Source of the DNA: Spirochaetota bacterium
GTDB lineage: Bacteria > Spirochaetota > UBA4802 > JAKQUI01
Assembly: GCA_029562645.1 (NCBI GenBank)
Contig: JAKQUI010000036.1
Span: 124,001 to 188,000, forward strand
Direction: 5' to 3'
Length of the DNA: 64,000 nt
How positions within the stretch are numbered: position 1 is the stretch's first letter; each line of letters opens with the position of its first letter. Positions 8,633-17,418 of the stretch are shown one piece after another. The notes beneath the pieces are model-generated. The model worked only from the letters and a program-made list of their open reading frames with translations. It searched no databases and was not told the origin of the DNA. The position numbers and the translations under genes were made by a program.

Positions 8633-11085
8633 GCCGTTTCGGCATCGGCCGTCGCGGACGGCTGCGGGGCGCTTGCGGCAAAGTGAAAGCGTCCCTTGCG
8701 GACGGTCACCGTAATTAGCGCGCACTCCCGGCCGGAGCCCTTGAGCAGGTCAAGGGCGAGCGCGTCTTCAATCTCGTTCTGAACGGTCCGTCGGAGAAAG
8801 CGCGCGCCGTACTTATCGTCGAACCCCCTTTCGGCCAGCAGCCGCTTTGCGCTCGAGGAGAAAACGATATCGACGCCCATATCGCGCAGTCGCTCGCGAA
8901 CGTCATCCAGCATGATTTCGACGATGCGCCGCATGTGCTTTTTGTCGAGTTTGTGAAAGTGCACCACCTCGTCGATCCGGTTGAGAAACTCCGGGCGGAA
9001 CACCTCCTTCAGCTCGTCGTTGACCCCCTCCCGTGCGGCATCGACGGCCTGCCCCTCGCTGATAAAGCCCATGCGGCCGCCCCGGTGATACTGCTCATTG
9101 CCCACATTCGAGGTCATGATGATGATGGTGTCGCGAAAACTCACCGTCTGGCCCTGGCTGTCGGTCAGCTCCCCCTCCTCGAGCACCTGCAGGAGGACGT
9201 TGAAGATGTCGTGATGCGCCTTTTCGATCTCGTCGAAAAGGATCACCGAGAACGGCCGTCGCTTGATGCGCTCGGTGAGCTGGCCGCCCTCCTCGTATCC
9301 GATATACCCCGGAGGCGCGCCGATGAACTTCGAGACGGAATGCTTTTCCATGTATTCGGACATGTCGATCCGAACGAGCGCCTCCTCATCGTCGAAGAGG
9401 TACTCCGCGATGGCCTTCGCGAGCTCGGTCTTCCCCACGCCGGTGGGCCCGATGAAGATGAACGACCCGATGGGCCGGTCGGGGCTTCGCAGGCCGGTGC
9501 GTGATCTCCTGATGGCCCGACTGACCACGCCGATGGCCTCGTCCTGCCCGATCACCCGATGGTGCAGCTCCTCCTCGATGCGAAGGAGCTTCTCCGTCTC
9601 CGATTCGGTGAGCTTCTCCACCGGTATGCCCGTCCACTGCGCCACCACCGCGGCGATCTGGCCGTCGTCGACGATGATCCGGTATTCGTTGATCTTCTGT
9701 TGCCAGTCGTTCACCTTTGCGGCGAGCTGGCCCTTCTTCTCGTTGATAAGATCCCGCAACGCGGCGGCCTGCTCGTATTCCTGCGAACGGACCAAATCGT
9801 TCTTTCGCTCGTTGATCTCGTCGATCTCGCCCTCGAGCGCGACGATGTCGGTGGGCCGGTCGCAGTGCTCCAGCCGCGCCTTCGATCCCGTCTCGTCGAT
9901 GATGTCGATGGCCTTGTCCGGCAGGTAGCGGTCGTTGATGTAGCGGTCCGAGAGATATACCGCGGCCTCGAGCGCCTCGTCGGAATAGGTCACCTTGTGA
10001 TGGCTCTCGTAGCGTTGTTTGAGCCCGCGCAGAATTTCGAGGGTCTGTTCGGTGTCGGGCTCCTCCACCAAAACGCTTTGGAAACGCCGCTCGAGCGCAG
10101 CGTCCTTTTCGATGTAGAGCTTGTATTCGTTGAGCGTGGTCGCGCCGATGCACTGCAATTCGCCCCTCGCGAGCGTCGGCTTGAGGATGTTCGCCGCGTC
10201 GATCGCGCCCTCGGCCGCCCCCGCACCGATGATGGTATGCAGCTCGTCGATGAACACGATCACGTTGCCGCTGGCGCGTATCTCCTTGATGACCCGCTTG
10301 AGGCGCTCCTCGAACTCGCCGCGGTACTTGGTCCCGGCGACGATCGCAGCCATGTCCAGCGCGAGGACCCGTCGGTTCTGCAGCGGCTCCGGCACCTGCT
10401 TGGCGACGATCCGCTGCGCGAGACCCTCCACGATGGCGGTTTTACCGACGCCGGGCTCCCCGATGAGCACCGGGTTGTTCTTCCGCTTGCGGGAGAGGAT
10501 GCGGATCACGCGCTCGATCTCGGCATGCCTGCCGATCACGGGATCGAGCTTGTCCTGCGCGGCCATGTGCGTAAGGTCTTCGGAAAACTCATTGAGACTC
10601 GGCGTCTTGCCCTTTTCGGACGACTGCTTCTCCCCGCCGGCGTTCTGCTGGAGCCCCAGAATCTTCAGTATTTCGCTTTTCACGACGGCGTAATCGACGC
10701 CCGATTTGATGAGATTGTCGAGACCGGAGCAGGTGCTCTCCCGAAAGATCGACAGGAGCAGGTGCTCGGTGCCGATGTAGCTGTTTTTCAGCTTTCGGGA
10801 CTCGTCCTTGGCGATTTCGATAATGCGGTTGAAGCGGGTGCTGATGGGCACATTGCCCAGGATGATCGTCGTGCCGCTCTTCTTCGCGGCCAGCTCGATA
10901 TTTCGACGTAACACGTCGAAATTGACGCCGAGGTTCTTCAGAATGCGCGCGGCGATAGAATCGTTGTCTTTGATAAGCGCGAGGAGGATGTGTTCGGGCC
11001 CCAGCGAATCGGAATTGAGGCGCCGCCCCTCCGACTGCGCATAGACCTCGAGGACCTTTCGTGACCGTTTAGTGAACTCGTACAT
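8608..11085 (-). CDS. clpC: ATP-dependent Clp protease ATPase subunit ClpC
   Basis: 825 residues, the usual ClpC length. Domains in order: double Clp-N repeat (1-145), AAA+ module 1 with Walker A GEPGVGKT, a middle region containing a UVR motif ([16 protein letters not shown]) as in ClpC, and AAA+ module 2 with GPTGVGKT and the C-terminal D2-small domain. It unfolds substrates, including arginine-phosphorylated proteins, for ClpP. It follows mcsB by about 50 bases. No clpP or ctsR gene is in the window. Confidence 0.97.
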   Translation of the reverse strand: MYEFTKRSRKVLEVYAQSEGRRLNSDSLGPEHILLALIKDNDSIAARILKNLGVNFDVLRRNIELAAKKSGTTIILGNVPISTRFNRIIEIAKDESRKLKNSYIGTEHLLLSIFRESTCSGLDNLIKSGVDYAVVKSEILKILGLQQNAGGEKQSSEKGKTPSLNEFSEDLTHMAAQDKLDPVIGRHAEIERVIRILSRKRKNNPVLIGEPGVGKTAIVEGLAQRIVAKQVPEPLQNRRVLALDMAAIVAGTKYRGEFEERLKRVIKEIRASGNVIVFIDELHTIIGAGAAEGAIDAANILKPTLARGELQCIGATTLNEYKLYIEKDAALERRFQSVLVEEPDTEQTLEILRGLKQRYESHHKVTYSDEALEAAVYLSDRYINDRYLPDKAIDIIDETGSKARLEHCDRPTDIVALEGEIDEINERKNDLVRSQEYEQAAALRDLINEKKGQLAAKVNDWQQKINEYRIIVDDGQIAAVVAQWTGIPVEKLTESETEKLLRIEEELHHRVIGQDEAIGVVSRAIRRSRTGLRSPDRPIGSFIFIGPTGVGKTELAKAIAEYLFDDEEALVRIDMSEYMEKHSVSKFIGAPPGYIGYEEGGQLTERIKRRPFSVILFDEIEKAHHDIFNVLLQVLEEGELTDSQGQTVSFRDTIIIMTSNVGNEQYHRGGRMGFISEGQAVDAAREGVNDELKEVFRPEFLNRIDEVVHFHKLDKKHMRRIVEIMLDDVRERLRDMGVDIVFSSSAKRLLAERGFDDKYGARFLRRTVQNEIEDALALDLLKGSGRECALITVTVRKGRFHFAASAPQPSATADAETACEKANIP

Positions 11086-11138
11086 GATCGCTCGCCGTAT
11101 GCCCTTTCCGTACCACTATAGCCCGCCATGCGGTCCTG

Positions 11139-12185
11139 TCAATTAAATTGATCGCGAATGTACTGCGCGCGGAACGCGTCGCATTCGCCCTCGCCGGTAA
11201 ACGCCGCGCCGAAGTGTTTCTGCAAATGGGCGTATTGGATGCGGACCATGAGCTCGTGAATCGCCCCGAGGTCAATATCCTTGACGATGGAAAGGATCGT
11301 CCCCAACCGTATGTTCGCAAGATTCGCGATCGCCTCCAGAAAGCCGATGCTGCGGGAATACCGCAACAATCCATAGGAGCGCCACACGCGGTCCTCGAGC
11401 TGCTGCCGGTAGTTCGCGCACCAATCGTCGCGCGCGCGGTTCTCCTCCTCGACGATCATCGCCACGACGGTGTCGAGCGCCTCGACGATGTCCACCTCGG
11501 ACACGCCCAGCGAGGCGCGGTTGCATACAACGTACATGCCGCCCACGGACTTCTGTTCGTCGCCGAGCGTGCTTCGGATCAGGAAGCCGCGCTCCGCAAT
11601 TGCCGCCGTGACGTCCGTCATGCGCTTGAGCGCCGTGAGCGACGGCAGGTGCACCATCGACGAGGCGCGCAGGCCCGTCCCGAGGTTCGCCGGCGAGGCC
11701 GTGAGGAAGCCAAGCTCCTCCGAAAAGGCGAACGATACGAAGCGGTTCAGCTCGTCCTCGACTCTGTTCGCCTCCTCGTAGCACTCATGCGCCTGGAGTC
11801 CCGGGCGCATCGCCTGGACGCGAAAATGGTCCTCCTCGTTCACGAATATCTCGAACCGCTCGTCATTGTCGAAAATGACGAAACTCGAGTCGCCGGCCTC
11901 CATCTCATAGGTGATAATGTTCCGCTCGCGCAAAAAACGCCTGTCCACGGTGTCCAGTCCCTGCAGTTCAATATAGCTGAGATTGGCGAGGGTAGACTGC
12001 TCGAAAAAGCGGTGGGCCACCGAGCGCAAGAGCCCCGTCTCATGTTCGCTCATGCTGCCGGGAAATGGAATGCTCGGCATGTTGCGCGCAAGCCGTGCGC
12101 GCGTGGATATGACAACATCCGATGATCGCCCGACGGACCAGAAGCCGGGCCGTTCGAGAAGATAGTCGAACACGCTAGGCACCAT
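11139..12185 (-). CDS. mcsB: Protein-arginine kinase McsB
   Basis: 348 residues of the ATP:guanido phosphotransferase family. McsB phosphorylates arginines and so marks proteins for ClpCP. Visible family motifs: VVISTRARLARN near the N-terminus, the NEEDH loop (VNEEDHFRVQAMRPG) and the guanidino-site loop SPANLGTGLRAS. In most McsB and phosphagen kinases this last loop begins with cysteine (CPxNLGTG); here it is serine. The ATG at 12185 overlaps the 3' end of mcsA by 11 bases, so translation is coupled to its activator. Confidence 0.95.
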   Translation of the reverse strand: MVPSVFDYLLERPGFWSVGRSSDVVISTRARLARNMPSIPFPGSMSEHETGLLRSVAHRFFEQSTLANLSYIELQGLDTVDRRFLRERNIITYEMEAGDSSFVIFDNDERFEIFVNEEDHFRVQAMRPGLQAHECYEEANRVEDELNRFVSFAFSEELGFLTASPANLGTGLRASSMVHLPSLTALKRMTDVTAAIAERGFLIRSTLGDEQKSVGGMYVVCNRASLGVSEVDIVEALDTVVAMIVEEENRARDDWCANYRQQLEDRVWRSYGLLRYSRSIGFLEAIANLANIRLGTILSIVKDIDLGAIHELMVRIQYAHLQKHFGAAFTGEGECDAFRAQYIRDQFN

Positions 12186-12720
12186 GCGCCTTGGCCTGGA
12201 GCCCCCTGATCCGGTCGCGCAGCAACGCCGCCTCCTCGTACCGCTCGTTCATGACCGCATCGTCGAGCTGGCGGCGCAATTCGTCGAGATCGCTCATTTC
12301 GCCGGCCGGCGGCAGGTCGCTGTCGATGAGCGGTTTGGAGAACGATTTCATCTCGACATAATACGCGGGTATTTTCCCCACGTGACGGTTGCGCCCATGA
12401 ACATTCAGTATGATCGACTCGAGCTCGGCGCCGAGATATCGATAGCAATCGGGACACCCAAGCCGTCCCCGCTTTCGGATATCGATATAGGACGAACCGC
12501 AGCTCATGCACACCGCGGTGCGGTCGGAGGGATTGACCTCGTGCACGTCAAGGAAGGAAAGCATATCGGGAACCGTGAGCGAAAATTTGGAAAATTTCGT
12601 GTTGAGACCGAACTCCTTTGCGCATTTTTCGCACAGATGTATCTCCGACTTCACATTTTTCATGATTTCGGTGAGATGCACCGTCGCATCGCGCGTTTTG
12701 CATTTCTCACACAGCATCAC
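12175..12720 (-). CDS. mcsA: McsA, zinc-binding activator of McsB
   Basis: 181 residues. Paired CxxC motifs (CEKCKTRD, CEKCAKEFG, CMSCGSSY, GCPDCYRYLG) form two zinc-binding units, and a UVR motif (ERYEEAALLRDRIRGL) closes the protein. This is the architecture of McsA, which activates the arginine kinase. First gene of mcsA-mcsB-clpC(-cls). The upstream AT-rich stretch 12750-12800 probably holds the promoter. No CtsR-type direct repeat was found there, so control may differ from that in Firmicutes. Confidence 0.95.
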   Translation of the reverse strand: MMLCEKCKTRDATVHLTEIMKNVKSEIHLCEKCAKEFGLNTKFSKFSLTVPDMLSFLDVHEVNPSDRTAVCMSCGSSYIDIRKRGRLGCPDCYRYLGAELESIILNVHGRNRHVGKIPAYYVEMKSFSKPLIDSDLPPAGEMSDLDELRRQLDDAVMNERYEEAALLRDRIRGLQAKAHGA

Positions 12721-12854
12721 TCGACCCGACTCCGCTCAAACAAATTATGAGACATAATATATCATCACAATGATCACGGCAATCAAAAAAACAATGAAAA
12801 GTTAACAAACATATAATTCCTGTTCATTAATATAGCGGCAAAGACGATGGGGAA

Positions 12855-13112
12855 TCAAGAATTATTTTGATTTAACCTGTTCACAATATCGATAATTGTA
12901 GCCATTTTTGGCCGCGGAGGAGAAAAAATCTTTTTGAGTTCATCTTCGGAATACTGGCTTTTCAGGAAATCCTCGATCCCGATATATTCGAACCAGCAGT
13001 CCGCGATGCGTGAGCAGGGAATGCCGGACTGCAGCTTACGACAATACGAAAACGGAACCTCATGGCCCAGCATTCGACAATGGCAGGTGAGCGCATCATG
13101 TTGATCAATCAT
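12855..13112 (-). CDS. Small cysteine-rich protein
   Basis: 85 residues from the internal ATG at 13112; the frame is open further upstream. It starts MIDQHDALTCHCRMLGHE and contains C-x-C-x-x-LGHEVPFSYC, then PCSRIADCW, a compact pattern of five cysteines that looks metal- or cluster-binding. It resembles short unnamed proteins seen in anaerobes; no function is known to me. It lies about 100 bases downstream of trpB2, same strand. Confidence 0.65.
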   Translation of the reverse strand: MIDQHDALTCHCRMLGHEVPFSYCRKLQSGIPCSRIADCWFEYIGIEDFLKSQYSEDELKKIFSPPRPKMATIIDIVNRLNQNNS

Positions 13113-13210
13113 CGCATTCGTCCTCAAATGCTCCCGGAGGAACACCGGCGCGACCGAAATGAATCGGCTGCGCCGGCATCCATGTCCGATGAGCCCGCAG
13201 TACGATACTC

Positions 13211-14608
13211 TTACCACCTGCCGCTTTTCACGGCCTTCGCCTTAGGCAGATTCGCAATCGCTTTCAGCGATTTCTGCATGTCCGCGTCGGAGAGCTCGTG
13301 ATCGACGAGCTGGCCGCTCATGTACTTATCGTAGCCGACCAAGTCCATCAGCCCGTGCCCGCTCCAGTTGAAGATGATGACCTTCTCCTTGCCCTCCTCC
13401 TTCGCCTTCACGGCCTCGTCGATCGCGCACTTGATCGCATGGCTGGTCTCCGGGGCCGGAATGAATCCCTCGGTGCGCGCGAACAGGAGCGCCGCCTCGT
13501 AGCAGTCGTTCTGACGGTAGGAGCGCGGCGAGAGCAGCCCCTCAACCACCGCCTGGCTCACCAGCGGCGCCATGCCATGATAGCGCAGGCCGCCGGCGTG
13601 AATCGGCTCGGGGATGAACGCATGCCCCAGGGTGTGCATCGGCAACAGGGGCGTCGTCGAGGCCACGTCGCCGAAGTCGTAGGCGAAGGGCCCCTTGGTA
13701 AGCGTGGGACACGAGGCCGGCTCCACCGGGATGATGTCGATGTTCGCGCCGTTGATCTTGTCGGCGACGAACGGGAACGCGAGGCCGGCGAAATTGCTGC
13801 CGCCGCCCGCGCAGCCGATCACCACATCGACCTTTTTTTCGCCGAATACTTCGAGCTGTTTTTTCGCCTCCAGGCCGATGATGGTCTGGTGCAGGAGGAC
13901 GTGGTTGAGCACGCTCCCTAGCGAATAGCGGCTCTTGCCGCTGGTATCTGACACCGCCGCCTCGATCGCCTCGCTGATGGCGATCCCGAGGCTGCCCGGC
14001 GTATCCGGGGACTCCTTGAGAATGTTGCGTCCGGCATTGGTCTCAGTGCTGGGGCTGGCCACGCAATTCGCCCCCCAGGTCTGCATCATGAGCTTGCGGA
14101 ACGGCTTCTGGTCGAAGCTGATACGCACCATGAAGACCTTGCACTCGAGACCCAGGAGCGCACAGGAGAAGGCGAGCGCGCTTCCCCATTGCCCCGCGCC
14201 GGTCTCCGTGCAGATCCGCTTGATGCCGAATTGCTTGTTATACCATGCCTGCGCCACCGCGGTGTTGGGCTTGTGGCTTCCGGCCGGACTCACGCCCTCG
14301 TTCTTGTAGTAGATGCGCGCCGGGGTCCCGATCGCCTTCTCGAGCGCCTTCGCGCGATAGAGCGGAGACGGGCGCCACCGGTAGAGTATCTCCAGGATTT
14401 CCTCGGGGATGTCGATCCAGCGCTGAGAGCTCACCTCCTGCTCGATCAGGTTCATGGGGAACACGGGAGCGAGCATATCGGGGCTGATGGGGTTCCCGTC
14501 CGGGCCCAGCGGGGGCTGCATCGGCGTGGGAAGGTCGGCGGCGAGATTGTACCACTGGCGCGGAATCTCATCGTCCGACAATACGACCTTGGTGATGTTT
14601 TTCGGCAT
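13211..14608 (-). CDS. trpB: Tryptophan synthase beta chain-like protein TrpB2
   Basis: 465 residues, longer than TrpB1 (about 400) and typical of the TrpB2 subfamily, which makes tryptophan from indole and serine without a partner TrpA. The PLP lysine is in AGSHKPNTA; the phosphate-binding glycine loop is GCAGGGSNF. An ATG at 14620 is in frame, but GGAGGG lies 4 bases before the ATG at 14608, so 14608 is the better start. No other trp gene is in view. A leader peptide with three Trp codons and an intrinsic terminator precede it, implying attenuation by tryptophan supply. Confidence 0.93.
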   Translation of the reverse strand: MPKNITKVVLSDDEIPRQWYNLAADLPTPMQPPLGPDGNPISPDMLAPVFPMNLIEQEVSSQRWIDIPEEILEILYRWRPSPLYRAKALEKAIGTPARIYYKNEGVSPAGSHKPNTAVAQAWYNKQFGIKRICTETGAGQWGSALAFSCALLGLECKVFMVRISFDQKPFRKLMMQTWGANCVASPSTETNAGRNILKESPDTPGSLGIAISEAIEAAVSDTSGKSRYSLGSVLNHVLLHQTIIGLEAKKQLEVFGEKKVDVVIGCAGGGSNFAGLAFPFVADKINGANIDIIPVEPASCPTLTKGPFAYDFGDVASTTPLLPMHTLGHAFIPEPIHAGGLRYHGMAPLVSQAVVEGLLSPRSYRQNDCYEAALLFARTEGFIPAPETSHAIKCAIDEAVKAKEEGKEKVIIFNWSGHGLMDLVGYDKYMSGQLVDHELSDADMQKSLKAIANLPKAKAVKSGRW

Positions 14609-14641
14609 AACGCCCTCCATTCACAGTTTCATATTCGGCAT

Positions 14642-14678
14642 AAAAAAGGGCTGCGATGTATTGCCATCCGCAGCCCTT
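14642..14678 (-). terminator. Attenuator terminator (3:4 hairpin) in trpB2 leader
   Basis: Ten-base-pair perfect stem: arms 14669-14678 and 14646-14655 (minus-strand AAGGGCTGCG / CGCAGCCCTT), a 13-base loop and then six U (14647-14642). It lies between the predicted promoter and the trpB2 start. The minus-strand segment 14671-14665 (GCGGATG) can alternatively pair with 14725-14719. Confidence 0.88.
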
Positions 14679-14710
14679 CCCTTGTTTTGCAATTTCGGTC
14701 GAGTAATCGA

Positions 14711-14800
14711 TCAAGCGCGCGGATGATGTGATCCGCCGCGCCACCCCCAAGCCTGCCACGCATTGAAGCGTTCGTAGTGTGTGTTCGCTTTCATGTCCAT
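14711..14800 (-). CDS. trpL: Trp leader peptide of trpB2
   Basis: 29 codons from the ATG at 14800 to TGA at 14711-14713 (a second ATG at 14794 is also in frame). The peptide contains AWQAWGWR: three Trp codons within six, at 14758-14756, 14749-14747 and 14743-14741. Trp normally makes up about 1% of residues, so this density just before a hairpin is the hallmark of a ribosome-stalling leader peptide. The ribosome site is weak and the 5' leader short if the promoter at 14813-14840 is used. The role is inferred from the geometry with the hairpins. Confidence 0.85.
   Translation of the reverse strand: MDMKANTHYERFNAWQAWGWRGGSHHPRA
14715..14741 (-). promoter_or_regulatory. Attenuator hairpin 1:2 and antiterminator segment
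   Basis: Minus-strand arms GCGCG-G-CGGAT (14741-14731) and ATCCGCGCGC (14724-14715) form ten base pairs with one bulged G and a six-base loop. The 5' arm starts on the last base of the third Trp codon, so a ribosome stalled there would block this hairpin. The freed CATCCGC (14725-14719) is complementary to GCGGATG (14671-14665) of the terminator's 5' arm and loop, with G.U pairs extending it on both sides, forming a 2:3 antiterminator. Confidence 0.82.
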
Positions 14801-14812
14801 CTTCGGTTCGAT

Positions 14813-14840
14813 AGCATAGATACTATCGTCATTCTGTCAA
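14813..14840 (-). promoter_or_regulatory. Promoter of the trpB2 leader
   Basis: Minus-strand TTGACA (14840-14835), a 16-base spacer and TATGCT (14818-14813). The -35 box overlaps the last codons of the sirtuin gene. The start site would fall near 14806, only about 6 bases before the leader ATG. Confidence 0.65.
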
Positions 14841-15595
14841 GATTTTTTTTTCGATTCCATTTCGATCATCGAAAGAAGCGCCGGAAGGGTCTCGCCAACG
14901 GGCCCCTGGATGAAGATGTCCGTGATGGAGCCGGTGAGCTCCGTCTCCTCGATGTTCATCTCGATGACGACGGCCCCGTGATCGCGCGCGATATAGGGGA
15001 TACCGCTGGCCGGGTACACGACCGCCGAGGTGCCGATCACCAGTATCGCGTCGGCGTTCTGCGCAAGGATCTGCGCGTTCACGAGCGCGTCGTGCGGTAT
15101 CATCTCCCCGAAGAAAACCACCGACGGCTTGAGAATAGTGCCGCAGCTCCGGCACGCGGGGGGCACGCCAGCCAACTCGAAATCGTTAATATCGTACCGC
15201 GCGCCGCACTCAAGGCACTCGAGCCGATGGGCGTTTCCGTGGAACTCGATCACGTTCTCGTTCCCGGCCGCCTGATGGAGATTGTCGATGTTCTGCGTGA
15301 CGATCGACTTCAGGTAGTTCATGCGCTCGAGGGCCGCAAGGGCCTGGTGCGCCGGATTCGGCCGCGCCGACCGCGTGAGATCGAGCAGATCGAAGATCAT
15401 CCGCCATATCTTTTCGGGATTGCGCTGGAAGGCGGTGATGTGGGCGTATTCCATCGGATCGTACTTGCTCCACAGCCCTCCGGCGCTTCGAAAGTCGGGA
15501 ATGCCGCTTTCGACCGAAATGCCGGCGCCCGTGAGCGCGATACAATTCACGGACCCCATGATCGCCAACGCCGCTTTGCGCACCAGTTCGTCCAT
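14837..15595 (-). CDS. cobB: NAD-dependent protein deacylase (sirtuin)
   Basis: 252 residues, typical of bacterial class III/U sirtuins that remove acyl groups from lysines using NAD+. Motifs: GAGISVESGIPDFRS (NAD site), TQNIDNLHQAAG, catalytic histidine in EFHGNAH, and a zinc module of two CxxC pairs (CLECG, CRSCG). The open frame begins at the ATG at 15595. It is divergent from glpA and lies upstream of trpB2, whose promoter overlaps its 3' end. Confidence 0.95.
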   Translation of the reverse strand: MDELVRKAALAIMGSVNCIALTGAGISVESGIPDFRSAGGLWSKYDPMEYAHITAFQRNPEKIWRMIFDLLDLTRSARPNPAHQALAALERMNYLKSIVTQNIDNLHQAAGNENVIEFHGNAHRLECLECGARYDINDFELAGVPPACRSCGTILKPSVVFFGEMIPHDALVNAQILAQNADAILVIGTSAVVYPASGIPYIARDHGAVVIEMNIEETELTGSITDIFIQGPVGETLPALLSMIEMESKKKS

Positions 15596-15780
15596 TATAC
15601 CCTCGCACCGCTGTACGGCGGTTCATGTTGATGATGATGCTCGGCGAACACCATACCGACGTCAAGTGAAAAAGCCCGCATCCGTTACCGCACCCATACC
15701 GGGCAGCCGCCGTATTATGATTGACAGGCGACCCGGTTTCCAAACTCTAGATCAACGGACCGGAGAGGGCGAACGCATAC

Positions 15781-17418
15781 ATGACGAAAAACGAATTCGA
15801 CGTCATCATCATCGGGGGCGGCGCGACGGGCGCGGGCATCGTGCGCGACTGCTCCCTGCGCGGGCTGCGCGCCCTCCTCATCGAAAAGGACGATATCGCC
15901 TCCGGGACCACCGGGCGCAACCACGGCCTGCTCCACTCCGGCGCGCGCTATGCGGTCAAGGACCTCGAATCGGCGCGCGAGTGCATCCGCGAAAACCGCA
16001 TCCTGAAAAAAATCGCGCGCCATTGCATCGAGGACACGGGCGGCCTCTTCGTGACCCTACCCGACGACGATCCCGACTACCACAACCGGCTGCTCGAGCA
16101 TTGCAAATACGCCGACATCGACCGTGAGGAGATCAGCGTTTCACAGGCGCTGGCGATGGAGCCCAATCTGAACGAGAACATCATGGCCGCCATCCGCGTT
16201 CCCGACGGCACCATAGACCCCTTTCGCCTGTCGTCCTCGAACATCCTCGACGCCCAGGAGCACGGCGCCCGGGTGGCCACGCATACCATCGTCACCGGCC
16301 TTATCAAAAACGGCGCGAATATTGCCGGCGTAACCTGCCGCGACCTGCGGACGGGAGAGGAAAAGACGTTTGGCTCTTCCATTATCGTCAACGCCGCAGG
16401 GGTATGGGGCCAGCGCATCTGCGCCATGGCGGGCATTGAACTCGCGATGTATCCCTCGAAGGGCTCCATGTGCATCATCGACTATCGCATCAACAATGTA
16501 GTCGTCAACCGATCGCGAATGCCGGCCGACGGCGACATCATCGTCCCCGGCGACACCGTCTCCATCATCGGGACCACGTCCAAGCGGATCGACTACGAGG
16601 ACATCGAGAAGCTCACCGTCGACGACGACGAGATCGACGTGCTCCTTGCCGACGGCGAAAAGCTCATCCCCAACGTGTCCAAGACGCGGGTGCTGCGCGC
16701 ATACTGCGGCGTTCGCCCGCTCGTGGCCGCCTCGGGCGAATCCACGGGCCGCGACATCAGCCGCGGCATCGTGCTCATCGACCACGCCAGCCGCGACGGC
16801 GTCGAGGGCATCATCACCATCGCCGGCGGCAAGCTGATGACCTATCGCCTCATGGCCCAGGAGACCACCGATCTGGTGTGCCGGAAGCTGAACGTGAAAA
16901 AGCGGTGCGTGACCCACCGCCGCGCGCTCCCCGGATCGGAGAAAAAAACGTCGTACCGCAAGCGGATCAAGCTGTTCACGGGGATCGCGGAGTCGGTCAT
17001 CGGCTCCACCCACTACCGTCACGGCGAGCGCGTCCGCTCCATCCTCAAGGGCGAGAAGAAAAATTACGGGCTCATCTGCGAATGCGAGATGGTGACCGCG
17101 GGCGAGATAGAGTATGCGCTCGAGAAGCTCAACGTGAAGGATATCATCGACCTCCGGCGCCGGACGCGCATCGGCATGGGCCCCTGCCAGGGCGAGCTGT
17201 GCTCGTACCGGGTGGCGGGGCTGTTCAACGAACTCGGACGCGCCGACGCGGCTGAATCGAACCGCTTCCTGATCGAGTTCCTCGAGGAGCGCTGGAAGGG
17301 CATCAAGCCGATTCTCTGGGGCGACGCCCTGCGCGAGATCGAGTTCACCTACTGGATCTACCAGGGGCTCTTCGGCCTCGGCGACCTCAAAGAACCGAAG
17401 GAGGGAGAGGACCGGTGA
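15781..17418 (+). CDS. glpA: Anaerobic glycerol-3-phosphate dehydrogenase subunit A
   Basis: 545 residues, standard length. N-terminal FAD site (VIIIGGGATGAGI), the family stretch TGRNHGLLHSGARY, and a C-terminal BFD-like [2Fe-2S] domain (CECEMV...GPCQGELC). GlpA oxidises glycerol-3-phosphate to dihydroxyacetone phosphate and passes electrons via GlpB/GlpC to the quinone pool. glpB begins inside its stop codon (GTGA at 17415). A TTGACA box at 15721-15726 may be its -35 element; the -10 is unclear. Confidence 0.96.
   Translation: MTKNEFDVIIIGGGATGAGIVRDCSLRGLRALLIEKDDIASGTTGRNHGLLHSGARYAVKDLESARECIRENRILKKIARHCIEDTGGLFVTLPDDDPDYHNRLLEHCKYADIDREEISVSQALAMEPNLNENIMAAIRVPDGTIDPFRLSSSNILDAQEHGARVATHTIVTGLIKNGANIAGVTCRDLRTGEEKTFGSSIIVNAAGVWGQRICAMAGIELAMYPSKGSMCIIDYRINNVVVNRSRMPADGDIIVPGDTVSIIGTTSKRIDYEDIEKLTVDDDEIDVLLADGEKLIPNVSKTRVLRAYCGVRPLVAASGESTGRDISRGIVLIDHASRDGVEGIITIAGGKLMTYRLMAQETTDLVCRKLNVKKRCVTHRRALPGSEKKTSYRKRIKLFTGIAESVIGSTHYRHGERVRSILKGEKKNYGLICECEMVTAGEIEYALEKLNVKDIIDLRRRTRIGMGPCQGELCSYRVAGLFNELGRADAAESNRFLIEFLEERWKGIKPILWGDALREIEFTYWIYQGLFGLGDLKEPKEGEDR

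Noticed and set aside
9559-10911. 450-codon open frame on the plus strand
   Set aside because: Antisense to clpC, whose AAA+ motifs are unmistakable; long mirror frames arise from GC-rich codon bias.
12721-12854. CtsR or CIRCE operator before mcsA
   Set aside because: No direct heptad repeat or CIRCE inverted repeat could be seen; only an AT-rich stretch compatible with a promoter.
14609-14806. T-box riboswitch in the trpB2 leader
   Set aside because: No T-box consensus or specifier-loop structure was found; the Trp-coding leader peptide and nested hairpins explain the region better.
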